Source: Proteobacteria bacterium UBA6920
Lineage (GTDB): Bacteria; Pseudomonadota; Gammaproteobacteria; SG8-11
Direction: 5' to 3'
Assembly: GCA_002448875.1 (NCBI GenBank)
Contig: DKAS01000151.1
Span: forward strand, 19,555 to 36,847
DNA length: 17,293 nucleotides
The notes beneath the pieces were generated by a model. It was not told the DNA's origin and searched no databases. It saw nothing but the letters and a program-made list of their open reading frames with translations. Both the position numbers and the translations under genes were made by a program. Positions within the stretch are counted from its first letter, which is position 1, and each line of letters opens with the position of its first letter. Shown in pieces: positions 8,069 through 15,675 of the stretch.

Positions 8069-8196
8069 TCGCCTATTTCTTGATCGATGCAGATGACGAA
8101 GAGCGGTCTTTCCGGTCCGGTCGCAATGACCCCGGCCGCTTGGCAAAACCCTGATTCAATATGTTTTTTTCGTATTTGTTGTATCTGTCTACCTAG

Positions 8197-8209
8197 CCAG
8201 AGTCTCTGG
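8197..8209. promoter_or_regulatory. 13-bp palindrome CCAGAGTCTCTGG, possible operator
   Basis: Six-base arms flank a single central T. It sits about 50 bp upstream of the candidate -35 of the lipoprotein gene. It could be a regulator site or chance; no second copy was noticed in the window. Confidence 0.25.
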
Positions 8210-8259
8210 ATTACTTACGTAGTGGACGTGATGGGAGTGCCGGGCCTGGCATGGTAGGT

Positions 8260-8287
8260 TTGATCAGCGATTGGGCAGGAGTATAGA
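8260..8287 (+). promoter_or_regulatory. Candidate promoter of the 345-residue lipoprotein gene
   Basis: TTGATC (8260-8265) and TATAGA (8282-8287) are separated by 16 bp. Transcription would start near 8294, leaving a short leader just long enough for the AAGGGGG SD at 8298-8304. Confidence 0.4.
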
Positions 8288-8310
8288 ATTTATATCTAAG
8301 GGGGACATAT

Positions 8311-9348
8311 ATGGCAAATCAACTGGGGACGCGAACGGGTTGCGTGCTGTTTGGCGGGTGTTTGATCTTGACAGGCTGCGGCTCGCCCGAAGACCCTTCA
8401 TTTAAGGAAAAAAGCAGTTCAAGGAATTTTTCTTACCATGGCAATAATTCACCGGCCAGAATCGACCGGTCAAACGCCAATATTCTGTTCGCCGATCTGT
8501 TTTTATTCCCCGACACGCCTATCGCCGCCAGCGACAACCTGGGCGATGCAGCGGTGACGCGCGACGCCAGACTGCTCGGCGGGTTGTTTCACGAAATTTC
8601 GGCAAATGTGTTTGTCACTCTACGACAAACTAAGCCACTCAGCGCAAGCGGGCAAGCCGCTTCTTCTATTACGGCCGCAACGGCGGAAATATATTCATGC
8701 GAATCCGGCGGCAGTGTGACCGTGACCGATAAACTCCGTAACGACGGTACGGGTGAAATCATTTTTTACTATAAGAACTGCAAATACGCAGGTACGATCT
8801 CCAATGGACGGGTGACAGTAAATGCCTTGGTCTACGACATGACGCGCGACGAAATCATGGAAGGAGACATGGTTTATGACAAATTCACTTTCAACGACGG
8901 CTATGTTACCTGGCGCTTTGATGGATCCATTTATCGCAATGCATTCGTAGGACAGCGATCAGAACAACTGATCGTTGACATGGTGTTTGGCCATAGTGTG
9001 CTGGCACAGACTTTCAGGTGGCAAAATGTGGAACTTACAACATTGTTCGACGAAGCATATTTTGCATCCGGCTACAGCACATGGATTACCGGAACGGTCT
9101 CTGATCCCGACTTTGGCACCTTTGAAATTTACACGGAACAACCCCTGACCTATGCGAACATGACTGATGTGTATCCACAAATCGGCGGCTTGATACGCAT
9201 CGAGGGAAAAGATACTTCCAATGCGCAGCTTTCCATCCCCTACGCCTTCAAGGCACGCATAGATATCGACAGCGACGGTAACGGCGAAAGCGAAGACACC
9301 CTGATTTACCCGTTGACGGATCTGCGCGGCGCAGCCGAGACGAACTAA
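8311..9348 (+). CDS. 345-residue lipoprotein with a C-terminal EF-hand-like loop
   Basis: The start ATG at 8311 follows AAGGGGG by 6 nt. Residues 1-22 form a type II signal peptide and the lipobox L-T-G-C gives lipidated Cys23, so the protein is membrane-anchored, probably in the outer membrane. The mature protein begins with a Ser-rich linker. It contains one well-separated Cys pair, Cys130 and Cys157, in a beta-rich segment (SCESGGSVTV ... FYYKNC) of a style I associate with uncharacterised proteobacterial lipoproteins; a disulfide is likely. Near the C-terminus, residues 318-329 read D-x-D-x-D-G-N-G-E-x-E-D, matching an EF-hand or dockerin-type calcium loop except that position 8 is Gly instead of a hydrophobic residue. 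It is the only plus-strand gene, monocistronic and convergent with the response regulator. I do not recognise a named family, and the function is unknown. Confidence 0.88.
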   Translation: MANQLGTRTGCVLFGGCLILTGCGSPEDPSFKEKSSSRNFSYHGNNSPARIDRSNANILFADLFLFPDTPIAASDNLGDAAVTRDARLLGGLFHEISANVFVTLRQTKPLSASGQAASSITAATAEIYSCESGGSVTVTDKLRNDGTGEIIFYYKNCKYAGTISNGRVTVNALVYDMTRDEIMEGDMVYDKFTFNDGYVTWRFDGSIYRNAFVGQRSEQLIVDMVFGHSVLAQTFRWQNVELTTLFDEAYFASGYSTWITGTVSDPDFGTFEIYTEQPLTYANMTDVYPQIGGLIRIEGKDTSNAQLSIPYAFKARIDIDSDGNGESEDTLIYPLTDLRGAAETN

Positions 9349-9359
9349 GCTGCCAGGGC

Positions 9360-9401
9360 GCCTGGTCTCTTGCCGCCACTATGGTGGCAGGTTTACCAGG
9401 C
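9360..9401. terminator. Nested hairpin between convergent genes, possible bidirectional terminator
   Basis: Outer arms GCCTGGT (9360-9366) and ACCAGGC (9395-9401) enclose a second stem TGCCGCCA/TGGTGGCA (9371-9389, one wobble, 3-nt loop). It lies between the stops of the lipoprotein gene and the response regulator. It lacks a T-run on either strand, so it may be an RNA 3' end structure rather than a true intrinsic terminator. Confidence 0.4.
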
Positions 9402-9487
9402 CCGGCCGGTGACCTGCGAATGACCAGTCATCGGGGGCAAAAGCCATTGTCCGCGCTGGTCCTTAGCCTCGTCTTGATCTCCAGTTA

Positions 9488-10126
9488 TCACTGCGCATGG
9501 TGTTCCAGTGCATAGCGCATCAGACCCGCAGCGGATTGGATGCCAAGCTTATTGCGCAGATTTTGCCGGTGGGTTTCCACCGTCCTGATGGAAATCTGCA
9601 GATGACTCGCAATTTCCTTATTGCACATACCTTTGGCGATCAATTTGATAACGTCGATCTCGCGCGCGGTCAACGCGGAAGTCGTATCACTATTGACCGC
9701 TGCGTCCTGCGCCGGAAACAATACCTGACTGGCGACGCCGGCGCTGAAATAGAAGCCATTTTCGTGCACCGTGACGATGGCGCGCAATAGTTCATTTGCA
9801 GACACGTCCTTAAGCACAAAACCAGACGCCCCGGCGCGCATCAGATCCAGGATGTATTCCGGCTCGTCGTACATGCTCAACCCCAGCACTCGTATGTGCG
9901 GCCAGGAGGCTTTGATCTGTCGCGTCGCCGCGGGACCATCCATTATCGGCATGGCGATATCCATGAGCACGACATCAGGTTGCAGTGTTTCGACTTTCTC
10001 CTGCGCCTCCGCGCCATCCTGTGCCTGCCCGACGACATCGATACCTCCGCACTCCTGGACAATGGCGGAAATACCGTCGCGCAGCAACAGATGATCATCG
10101 GCTATCAGCAAACGTATGGTGTTCAT
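9488..10126 (-). CDS. NarL/LuxR-family response regulator (REC-HTH)
   Basis: A 212-residue DNA-binding regulator and the partner of the upstream kinase. The start chosen is ATG 10126: GAGGGGG lies just upstream, and the ATG overlaps the kinase TGA as ATGA, the sign of translational coupling. An in-frame ATG at 10171 would add 15 residues lying inside the kinase gene and is less likely. Residues 3-120 form a receiver with Asp10/Asp11, phospho-acceptor Asp56 in LMDIAMP, Ser84 and Lys106. Residues about 145-210 form a LuxR-type helix-turn-helix (LTAREIDVIKLIAKGMCNKE, then the recognition region ISIRTVETHRQNLRNKLG). Phosphorylation should promote dimerisation and promoter binding. Its targets are unknown; the palindromes at 11663-11674 and 11705-11716 and the pldA-cytochrome unit are natural candidates by position only. 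Confidence 0.95.
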   Translation of the reverse strand: MNTIRLLIADDHLLLRDGISAIVQECGGIDVVGQAQDGAEAQEKVETLQPDVVLMDIAMPIMDGPAATRQIKASWPHIRVLGLSMYDEPEYILDLMRAGASGFVLKDVSANELLRAIVTVHENGFYFSAGVASQVLFPAQDAAVNSDTTSALTAREIDVIKLIAKGMCNKEIASHLQISIRTVETHRQNLRNKLGIQSAAGLMRYALEHHAQ

Positions 10127-11550
10127 GGCTGCCCCCTCGCAATCGTCGTGGCGCAGGGCAACATGGCGCATACCCGTGTACCCCGTCCTCTGCCGCTCTC
10201 CAGACTGTACTGCCCACCCATCAGTTCGACACGCTCACGCATGTTTGTCAAACCAATACCCGGGGAATTTTCCGTAATCCTGGTATTGACCGGAATACCG
10301 CGGCCATCATCCTGTAAAACGAGTTTCACCCATTCTTTAGTTCTCTCCAGGTGAAGAACGACGGTCCCCGCATGGGCGTGACGCTCAATATTCATGAGCG
10401 CTTCCTGCAGCACGCGGTACAAGGTCACCTCGACCGCATCGGGAAGTCTGTCCGCTGCCCTCAGGTCCAGGTATCGTTCCACCTTTATTCCGGTACGTTC
10501 CTCAAACTGATCCAGCAGGTTCAGCAGCGCGGCATCCAGCCCCATTTTGTCCAGCAGCACCGGGCGCAAAGCGTGGGATATTCTCCGCACCTCCTTGATC
10601 GCGTCCCCCAGTATGTTCAACCCGGCCTCCAGGTTGTGCACGACGGTTTCGCCCTTCGATCCTTTGCTGACCTGCCCCGCCGCCAGCTCTACGCGAAACT
10701 TGACGGCCACCATCAGCTGGTTGATGCCGTCATGCAGCTCCCGCGCGAAATGCCGGCGCTCCTGCAACTGCAGCTTGACGAAATTACGCGCCTGGCCGCG
10801 CAAACGCTTATCCGCCAACCGGCTTTCATGCAGATTACTGAACACCATGAGCAACACAATCAGCAGCAGAGTCGCCACTACGATGAACAAAATCACGAAT
10901 ATATTGGCACGGATATTGGCATCTACCTGGCCGCGGATGATATCTTCCTGCGCGGCGATATCATCCAGATACAAGCCGCTGCCCAGCATCCAGTGCCAGC
11001 GGGGAATGGGCACCACGTAGGCTATTTTTAATTCGTCGGAGCCCGTAGAGGGTTTGTTCCAGTAATACTGGTGGTAACCACCGCCGGTCACTGCCAATTC
11101 CAGCAGGGCTCGAATCACCAAATCACCCTGGCGATCCGTAATATCGTAAAGATTCTGCCCTACCAGCTCGGACTGAATGGGGTGAACGAGATTTGTACCC
11201 TGTTGGTCGTAGACAAAATAATAACCGTCTTTGCCGTAGCTCAGCCCGTTGAGTATGCGTTTGACTTCACGCTGGGCCTCTTCATCCGTAAGATCGCTGT
11301 TACCCACCACCGGCGCGATGGCAGCCAGCGCCAGATCCAGGTAGTCCTTGAGGGTGTCCTGCCTTACCTGATGCAGTTTCTCGCTGAATAATCGAATCTG
11401 CTCATCAGATAGAGAGCGCATTTCCTTGAAACTGATCCAGGCCACGACCGTTGTCACCATGAGAAATGGCAACAGTGCCAGCATCGACACCCGGAATTTA
11501 AACGATGTAAAACGATTATCGAATGATTCAGCTCGCATAGTTGTTTGCAT
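10123..11550 (-). CDS. Membrane sensor histidine kinase, sCache_2 sensor and HisKA_3 (NarX-like class)
   Basis: A 475-residue inner-membrane kinase. ATG 11550 is preceded by GAAGGGGGAACT, a good SD; an in-frame GTG nine codons upstream (11577) has none. TM1 is about 22-40 and TM2 about 215-236. The periplasmic segment between them is a single Cache domain, shown by GYYFVYDQQGTNLVHP (109-124), IPRWHWMLGSGLYLDD near its end, and a predicted helix at 45-80. Such domains usually bind small carboxylates or amines; the ligand here is unknown. The cytoplasmic part has a HisKA_3 dimerisation helix with phospho-acceptor His273 in RELHDG, an N-box (LQEALMNIERHAHA) and the ATP-lid motif DDGRG (414-418), then GIGLTNMRER. 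This is the NarL-partner kinase class and matches the response regulator it overlaps by 4 bp. There is no HAMP domain; a short linker joins TM2 to the kinase. Confidence 0.95.
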   Translation of the reverse strand: MQTTMRAESFDNRFTSFKFRVSMLALLPFLMVTTVVAWISFKEMRSLSDEQIRLFSEKLHQVRQDTLKDYLDLALAAIAPVVGNSDLTDEEAQREVKRILNGLSYGKDGYYFVYDQQGTNLVHPIQSELVGQNLYDITDRQGDLVIRALLELAVTGGGYHQYYWNKPSTGSDELKIAYVVPIPRWHWMLGSGLYLDDIAAQEDIIRGQVDANIRANIFVILFIVVATLLLIVLLMVFSNLHESRLADKRLRGQARNFVKLQLQERRHFARELHDGINQLMVAVKFRVELAAGQVSKGSKGETVVHNLEAGLNILGDAIKEVRRISHALRPVLLDKMGLDAALLNLLDQFEERTGIKVERYLDLRAADRLPDAVEVTLYRVLQEALMNIERHAHAGTVVLHLERTKEWVKLVLQDDGRGIPVNTRITENSPGIGLTNMRERVELMGGQYSLESGRGRGTRVCAMLPCATTIARGQP

Positions 11551-11609
11551 AGTTCCCCCTTCATCAAAAGAGGTCACTGCTTCATTGCAATAATAACCGA
11601 ACCACTGTC

Positions 11610-11639
11610 TTTGTAGACAACTCTTTTTTATGGTGTCAA
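11610..11639 (-). promoter_or_regulatory. Candidate promoter of the Cache kinase-regulator operon
   Basis: A perfect -35 TTGACA (11634-11639) is followed by an 18-bp spacer and the -10 TACAAA (11610-11615; 4 of 6). Transcription would start near 11603, leaving a leader of about 50 nt before the ATG at 11550. Confidence 0.55.
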
Positions 11640-11662
11640 TAACATCCGCTGATTTTCCGGCC

Positions 11663-11674
11663 TATTGGCCAATA
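11663..11674. promoter_or_regulatory. Perfect 12-bp palindrome TATTGGCCAATA, candidate operator
   Basis: This uninterrupted self-complementary 12-mer lies 24 bp upstream of the -35 box of the kinase operon. Its position fits an activator or autoregulation site. It contains no spacer and no adjoining T-run, so it is not a terminator. Confidence 0.35.
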
Positions 11675-11704
11675 AATCCCGGCAAATCCGCTTTGTGGTG
11701 ACAG

Positions 11705-11716
11705 AACGTCGACGTT
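11705..11716. promoter_or_regulatory. Perfect 12-bp palindrome AACGTCGACGTT, candidate operator
   Basis: A second uninterrupted 12-bp palindrome, 42 bp centre to centre from TATTGGCCAATA (about four helical turns) and 27 bp after the cytochrome stop. It is CG-rich and shares no sequence with the other palindrome. Confidence 0.3.
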
Positions 11717-11742
11717 TCCCCCATGATTTACTGGAGATAAAC

Positions 11743-12906
11743 TCACGGCACCCACGCCGCGGTATTGTGACAAGCATCGCAGCCGACGTCATCGCTGGTC
11801 ACCGGATGAGATGGTGATTTGCCAGTGGCGCTGACGCCATCATGACAGGAGGCGCAGGCGCCCACCACTTCACCGTGGTCCACCGATACCACCAACCAGC
11901 TCAGGAACGACTGATGGCAGGCCTCGCAGCGCGAGGAGGTGGGAAGATGGGGAATCGGCATACCAACGGCAGCTCCCAGATCATGACAGGATACGCAATT
12001 TGTCACTACTCCAACATGCGTAAACCTGGCCGGCAACCAGGCGCTGACCGTATGACAAGCGTCACACTCGTCGTTGGAGGGAATATGAGTGGCGGATTTT
12101 CCCAGGAAATTTACCCCATTGTGACAGGACGCGCATGAACCGGCGGCTATCTGACTATGGTCAACCAGTGCGGGCACCCAATGTTGAAATGAGTGACAAC
12201 CCGCACAATCATCGCCGGAAGAGACATGCCCGGCGGATTTACCTTGAGCGCTTCTGCCGTCGTGACAAGACACGCATGCGCCAACAACTTCACCATGATC
12301 CATTGTAATAGCCGGCCTCCAGGACTGGGTGGAGTGGCAGGATTCGCATTTGTCGCTGGTAACAATATGCCTTGCGGATTTCCCCGTAGCCAGCTGGCCG
12401 TCATGACAGTCCACACAGACGCCAACCATCTGCGCATGGTCAAAAGGAACCAGGCTTCCCGTGCCGTCACCCAGCCCATGACATTGATTGCAATCCGTGC
12501 TGTCCATCTGCGGCGGCAGTTGCGCCAGATACACGGAGATCGCCTGCACCTGGCGTTCGCTAAAGTAATAGTCCTGTAGGAACTGCATTTGCGGAACCTC
12601 GCCGATGGCGGCGTAGATATCATTGACGGCACGACCATGGATATCTACCGTTTTTTCCATCGTGCTGCCGCCCCGGGCACCAACGGCCGCACCGACTATA
12701 TGACACTCCGCGCAGTAATTCTCGAACAGGGCTTGTCCATTCACCTGACCGTCGCCCGAGTGCTGCTGCGCCCCACACCCCGCCAGGCAAAGCACTGTTG
12801 TCAACACCTTGGCGACACGAAACGCGTCCCGCAGCCTTGCGTGAACTCGACCCGCGGCATCGCCGATTCCACCAGCGGGGAGGTTTGCCGCTTCATGGTG
12901 CGCCAT
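11743..12906 (-). CDS. Dodecahaem c-type cytochrome lipoprotein
   Basis: A 387-residue exported electron carrier with twelve CxxCH haem-attachment motifs, starting at Cys65, 139, 164, 187, 211, 234, 258, 281, 304, 327, 351 and 376. The signal segment ends in the lipobox L-A-G-C (Cys44), so it should be lipid-anchored. Residues 52-130 look like a monohaem class I cytochrome domain (GQALFENYCAECH, a Met region PQMQF, and C-terminal helix ERQVQAISVYLAQL). The remaining eleven haems form a regular array, one per 23-25 residues, alternating CxxCHDG...GKSxxH and CxxCHxxxxW...DH units. Haems 3-12 are each preceded 7-9 residues earlier by a lone His, the likely distal ligand. ATG 12906 lies 14 bp after the pldA stop behind GGGAAG; it implies an unusually long n-region (about 33 residues), but no better in-frame start is seen. 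The redox partner is unknown. Confidence 0.95.
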   Translation of the reverse strand: MAHHEAANLPAGGIGDAAGRVHARLRDAFRVAKVLTTVLCLAGCGAQQHSGDGQVNGQALFENYCAECHIVGAAVGARGGSTMEKTVDIHGRAVNDIYAAIGEVPQMQFLQDYYFSERQVQAISVYLAQLPPQMDSTDCNQCHGLGDGTGSLVPFDHAQMVGVCVDCHDGQLATGKSARHIVTSDKCESCHSTQSWRPAITMDHGEVVGACVSCHDGRSAQGKSAGHVSSGDDCAGCHSFQHWVPALVDHSQIAAGSCASCHNGVNFLGKSATHIPSNDECDACHTVSAWLPARFTHVGVVTNCVSCHDLGAAVGMPIPHLPTSSRCEACHQSFLSWLVVSVDHGEVVGACASCHDGVSATGKSPSHPVTSDDVGCDACHNTAAWVP

Positions 12907-12920
12907 AAACTTCCCGCCCC

Positions 12921-13862
12921 TTACAACCAGTCCGCCAGCATGATACCCACCCCGATACGCTGACGGCGGATGTTGTAGTCGATCAGCGTTTCGCCGTAGC
13001 CATTGAAATACTGGATGTAGGTGCGCAGTTTTTTCGAGTGTTCCAGCGGATAGGACCAGTCCACCTGCACCGCCCCGCGGTTCTTCGGGTGGAAGTTATT
13101 GCGCAGCAGCAAGCCGATATTGTTGTCCTCGCCGGCATATAGCAGGCGCAGCTCACCGTGGCCGTAATATTCCTGGATATCGGGATTGTCGTCGCCCTTG
13201 GTATCGGTTGCCGATGTCTTCGCCGGCTCGCTCCAGCGTTTCCACACATTCAGGTCGACATAGAAGCGACCGGATTCGGCGACCATCTCGACATAGCTGC
13301 GGTTCCAGCTGCGCGACTCCGGCAGGGAGCGGCCATTGGACTGGTGCTTCCACAGGCCCAGATTGATCAGGCGCAAGTTCCAGCCAGCCAAACTCCAGCG
13401 CGGAAAGGTATAAATCATCAGTTCCGGCTCGTAATTAGTTTCGCGAAATGGCGCGGATTCGCTTTTGTTGAACAATTGCCATTGCGACAACTGGCTGTAA
13501 CCGAAATAGAGCCGCCAGTCGGACTTTACCTTGCGCGGCCAGATGGGCGATTTGAAACTGATCTGGAACTTGATCTCCTGATCCTGGTATATCGAGTCGC
13601 CATCGTCCAGGCCATTGACGTACGACACCAGAAAATAACTGGGTTTGTACGGCGCCAGAGCAAAGGGCGTGTCGCGCAGATTGCGCTCCAGGCACATGCG
13701 CCTGTCGAACGGTCCGTTATCCTTGCAGGCCTCGACGATCATGCTGATTTCATCTTCTTCGCCTGTCGGCGCCTGGTCCGCGGCCAAGACCTGGCCGACC
13801 TGCAGCAACAGCGCGCCCAGTCCGAAATAACGCGCCAAACGACTTGCCTTCCCCCCCTGCAT
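12921..13862 (-). CDS. pldA: Outer membrane phospholipase A (OmpLA)
   Basis: A 313-residue outer-membrane barrel lipase that hydrolyses acyl chains of phospholipids misplaced in the outer leaflet. The start is ATG 13862, with GGGAGG upstream and a signal peptide directly after it (residues 1-28, ending VLAA). The family hallmark HQSNGR ... SRSWNRSY is intact: catalytic His173 and Ser175 with Asn187, plus Arg178 and Ser183 at the spacing of the calcium-site residues in E. coli OmpLA (His142, Ser144, Asn156, Arg147, Ser152). YFGYSQLSQWQ and FRETNYEPEL are further conserved strands. An in-frame ATG at 13928 would add 22 residues without an SD or a better signal. The mature N-terminus carries a Cys pair (46, 57). 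Its direct neighbour, 14 bp downstream, is the 12-haem cytochrome, an unusual partner suggesting cotranscription. Confidence 0.95.
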   Translation of the reverse strand: MQGGKASRLARYFGLGALLLQVGQVLAADQAPTGEEDEISMIVEACKDNGPFDRRMCLERNLRDTPFALAPYKPSYFLVSYVNGLDDGDSIYQDQEIKFQISFKSPIWPRKVKSDWRLYFGYSQLSQWQLFNKSESAPFRETNYEPELMIYTFPRWSLAGWNLRLINLGLWKHQSNGRSLPESRSWNRSYVEMVAESGRFYVDLNVWKRWSEPAKTSATDTKGDDNPDIQEYYGHGELRLLYAGEDNNIGLLLRNNFHPKNRGAVQVDWSYPLEHSKKLRTYIQYFNGYGETLIDYNIRRQRIGVGIMLADWL

Positions 13863-13938
13863 ACCTACATCCTCCCTATTCAACCTGGCAAGCGTTATCG
13901 CCGGTTTTCTTGCGCACACCGGAAACATCCGTTGCTTT

Positions 13939-13954
13939 AGGGTACTATAACCCT
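13939..13954 (-). promoter_or_regulatory. Candidate -10 of the pldA-cytochrome unit inside an AGGGT/ACCCT repeat
   Basis: Minus-strand TATAGT (13944-13949) lies between inverted AGGGT and ACCCT pentamers, and another AGGGTAGT lies about 20 bp upstream. No good -35 is visible. A protein binding the pentamers would cover the -10. The implied leader is about 75 nt. Confidence 0.3.
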
Positions 13955-14127
13955 GTTGCCGGAGATACTACCCTGCTTTTGCCGTGAATTCACCGACCGG
14001 TGACAGACCTGCTCATTGGCGGCAGCGGGTCTGCTGCCCCGAATATTCTGCTGAAAATTTCGGCAAGCGCTGAGCAAAACCAAGAACGAGAGTCGGAAAA
14101 TACGGCGGTGCCATAATCAGTCCGACT

Positions 14128-14166
14128 AAAAAAAAAAGCCTGTTACCCGCGGCGGGTAACAGGCTT
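14128..14166 (-). terminator. Strong intrinsic terminator of the DUF11 gene
   Basis: Perfect 15-bp arms, AAGCCTGTTACCCGC (14136-14150) and its complement (14152-14166), are followed on the minus strand by a run of ten T. It starts 23 bp after the stop codon. Confidence 0.95.
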
Positions 14167-14188
14167 GTCTCAGCGACGGGAAGTTACC

Positions 14189-15640
14189 TCAGTTAACCCG
14201 GGTAGACACTTTCGCCTGGTTGTTGCTGGTGTTGTTATCCATCGTGGCGCTCTGGACGTTGACGGTGGTGGTGAAGGTACCGCGCTTAGTGGGCTGCACA
14301 ACGGCGGTCATGGTGGCAACCCCCTGATAGGGCATGTCACCCAGCGAGCAATAGACCAGCGTTGTCAGGCTGAAACCAACGAAATACGGCGTGCTGTCGC
14401 AGGTTCCCTGGCTGCCTGTGACGGCAACCAGCGTCATGGATGCCGGCAGGATACTGTAGGCAAACACCGACTGCGCGGCGTCCGGGCCCTGATTCACCAC
14501 CTTGAAGTTATAGCTCACGGTGGCCAGGCGTTTGACCGTCGTCGCGCTTGCGCCTGCGCTCACTGCGACATCCGCCACCGGTGGCGGCGCATTGACAACG
14601 AGACTGTTGCTGGCGGTGTTGTTCGCGGGGTTGGCATCGCTCTCGATGCTGCTGACGCTGACACTGCTATCGAGGGTACCGCTGCTGGCGGGTAACACGC
14701 TGATCGTAACGGTGGCGGACGCGCCGCTGGCCAGATCTCCCAGGGCACAGGACACCACGGCCGAACCACTGCACGATCCCTGACTTGCCGCCACCGAGAT
14801 CAGGCTGACCGTTGCCGGCAGATTTTCATTGAGAATGACGCTGCTGGCGGTTTGCGAACCGGTGTTGTAAACGGTCGCGGTATAAGTGAGCGGCTGATTC
14901 TGGGTGGCGGGATCCGGCGCGGCAACCAGACTTGCGATCAAATCCACGCCGTCGATTTTCGCCAGCCGGATCGTGCCCTCAAGATGGAACTTGAAGTTGT
15001 GATCGTAGATGCCATCCAGGTAGTCAGGAAAGATGCGTGTGTATTCTAATATATAGTGGTCACCATCGATGCCAGGCGCACCGGCGGGCGTGAGCTCCCA
15101 ACGGGTGACTCCGGGGCAATACAGGCTGGGGAATTTAGTGCATTGACTGGATGCCGTTCCCAGGGCGGCGCCGCGACCAGGACTGCCCGCCAGATTCCAG
15201 GTACCCAGCATCGTCTTGCCTGCACATGCGCTGGAGCTGTTACAGGGATGGTCGTCAAAAATATTAGCGGTGGCATCGGATACCGGGTCGTAGGCATAGG
15301 GCGTAGTGTACACGGAGCCGGGCGCGTATTTACCCGCGATATTGGTAAAACCGGCGAGTTCACCCGCGTCGGGGCTGATCCCGGCCGCCTGGTTGCGGCC
15401 GATAACCATACCGCCATCCGCGCCTGGCTGCATCGTGAAATAACTGGCGGGAGCGATGATGCCGCTGATGGTGAAAGTGAAACACGAGCCGCTGACACAG
15501 GCCCCCGTACTGGCATCGGCAATCCCGGGATCAATGGTCAACACCGTGCCCTGGGGCAGCGGTGCCGCCTGTGTGGGCAGGGTAAGGCATGAAAATACCA
15601 AAAGTATGCTCGGTAAACATAGGTTTTGCATGAAACGCAC
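14189..15640 (-). CDS. Secreted protein with two DUF11 (conserved repeat) domains
   Basis: A 483-residue exported protein. The start chosen is GTG 15640 because AGGAGG lies 8 nt upstream; the ATG three codons in (15631) would be 17 nt away. Residues 1-25 form a signal peptide cleaved after TQA. Residues 26-225 are a Cys-rich N-terminal domain of a type often seen in uncharacterised exported proteins (GTVLTIDPGI; KTMLGTWNLAG; FKFHLEGTIRL). Two DUF11 Ig-like domains follow, about 232-347 and 356-481, each with PLTYTATVYNTG-type strands, an internal Cys pair and an NPANNTA or NNTSNNQA end. There is no C-terminal anchor or PEP-CTERM-like tail. The role is likely structural or adhesive at the surface, as inferred for other DUF11 proteins. 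It sits between two terminators, with only about 35 bp between the upstream terminator and its SD, so its promoter must overlap that terminator or it depends on readthrough. Confidence 0.88.
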   Translation of the reverse strand: MRFMQNLCLPSILLVFSCLTLPTQAAPLPQGTVLTIDPGIADASTGACVSGSCFTFTISGIIAPASYFTMQPGADGGMVIGRNQAAGISPDAGELAGFTNIAGKYAPGSVYTTPYAYDPVSDATANIFDDHPCNSSSACAGKTMLGTWNLAGSPGRGAALGTASSQCTKFPSLYCPGVTRWELTPAGAPGIDGDHYILEYTRIFPDYLDGIYDHNFKFHLEGTIRLAKIDGVDLIASLVAAPDPATQNQPLTYTATVYNTGSQTASSVILNENLPATVSLISVAASQGSCSGSAVVSCALGDLASGASATVTISVLPASSGTLDSSVSVSSIESDANPANNTASNSLVVNAPPPVADVAVSAGASATTVKRLATVSYNFKVVNQGPDAAQSVFAYSILPASMTLVAVTGSQGTCDSTPYFVGFSLTTLVYCSLGDMPYQGVATMTAVVQPTKRGTFTTTVNVQSATMDNNTSNNQAKVSTRVN

Positions 15641-15675
15641 GGCGAGTCCCTCCTGATTTGTGGTGAATAACTCGC

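Larger units (their letters stand above)
7964..8310. other. Divergent intergenic region, 347 bp
   Basis: It separates the minus-strand SBBP gene from the plus-strand lipoprotein gene and must carry both promoters, for which one candidate each is listed. It also contains the palindromes GGCGA-A-TCGCC (8063-8073), overlapping the SBBP -35, and CCAGAG-T-CTCTGG (8197-8209). No gene is seen in it. Confidence 0.6.
13863..14188. other. Intergenic region, 326 bp, upstream of pldA
   Basis: It holds the terminator of the DUF11 gene (14128-14166) and then about 265 bp ahead of pldA. The only promoter-like element I see is a TATAGT at 13944-13949. No other gene is apparent. Confidence 0.5.

Noticed and set aside
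13158..13940. Plus-strand open frame of 260 codons over pldA
   Set aside because: It is antisense to pldA, whose catalytic motif is unmistakable, and it has no recognisable domain or SD.
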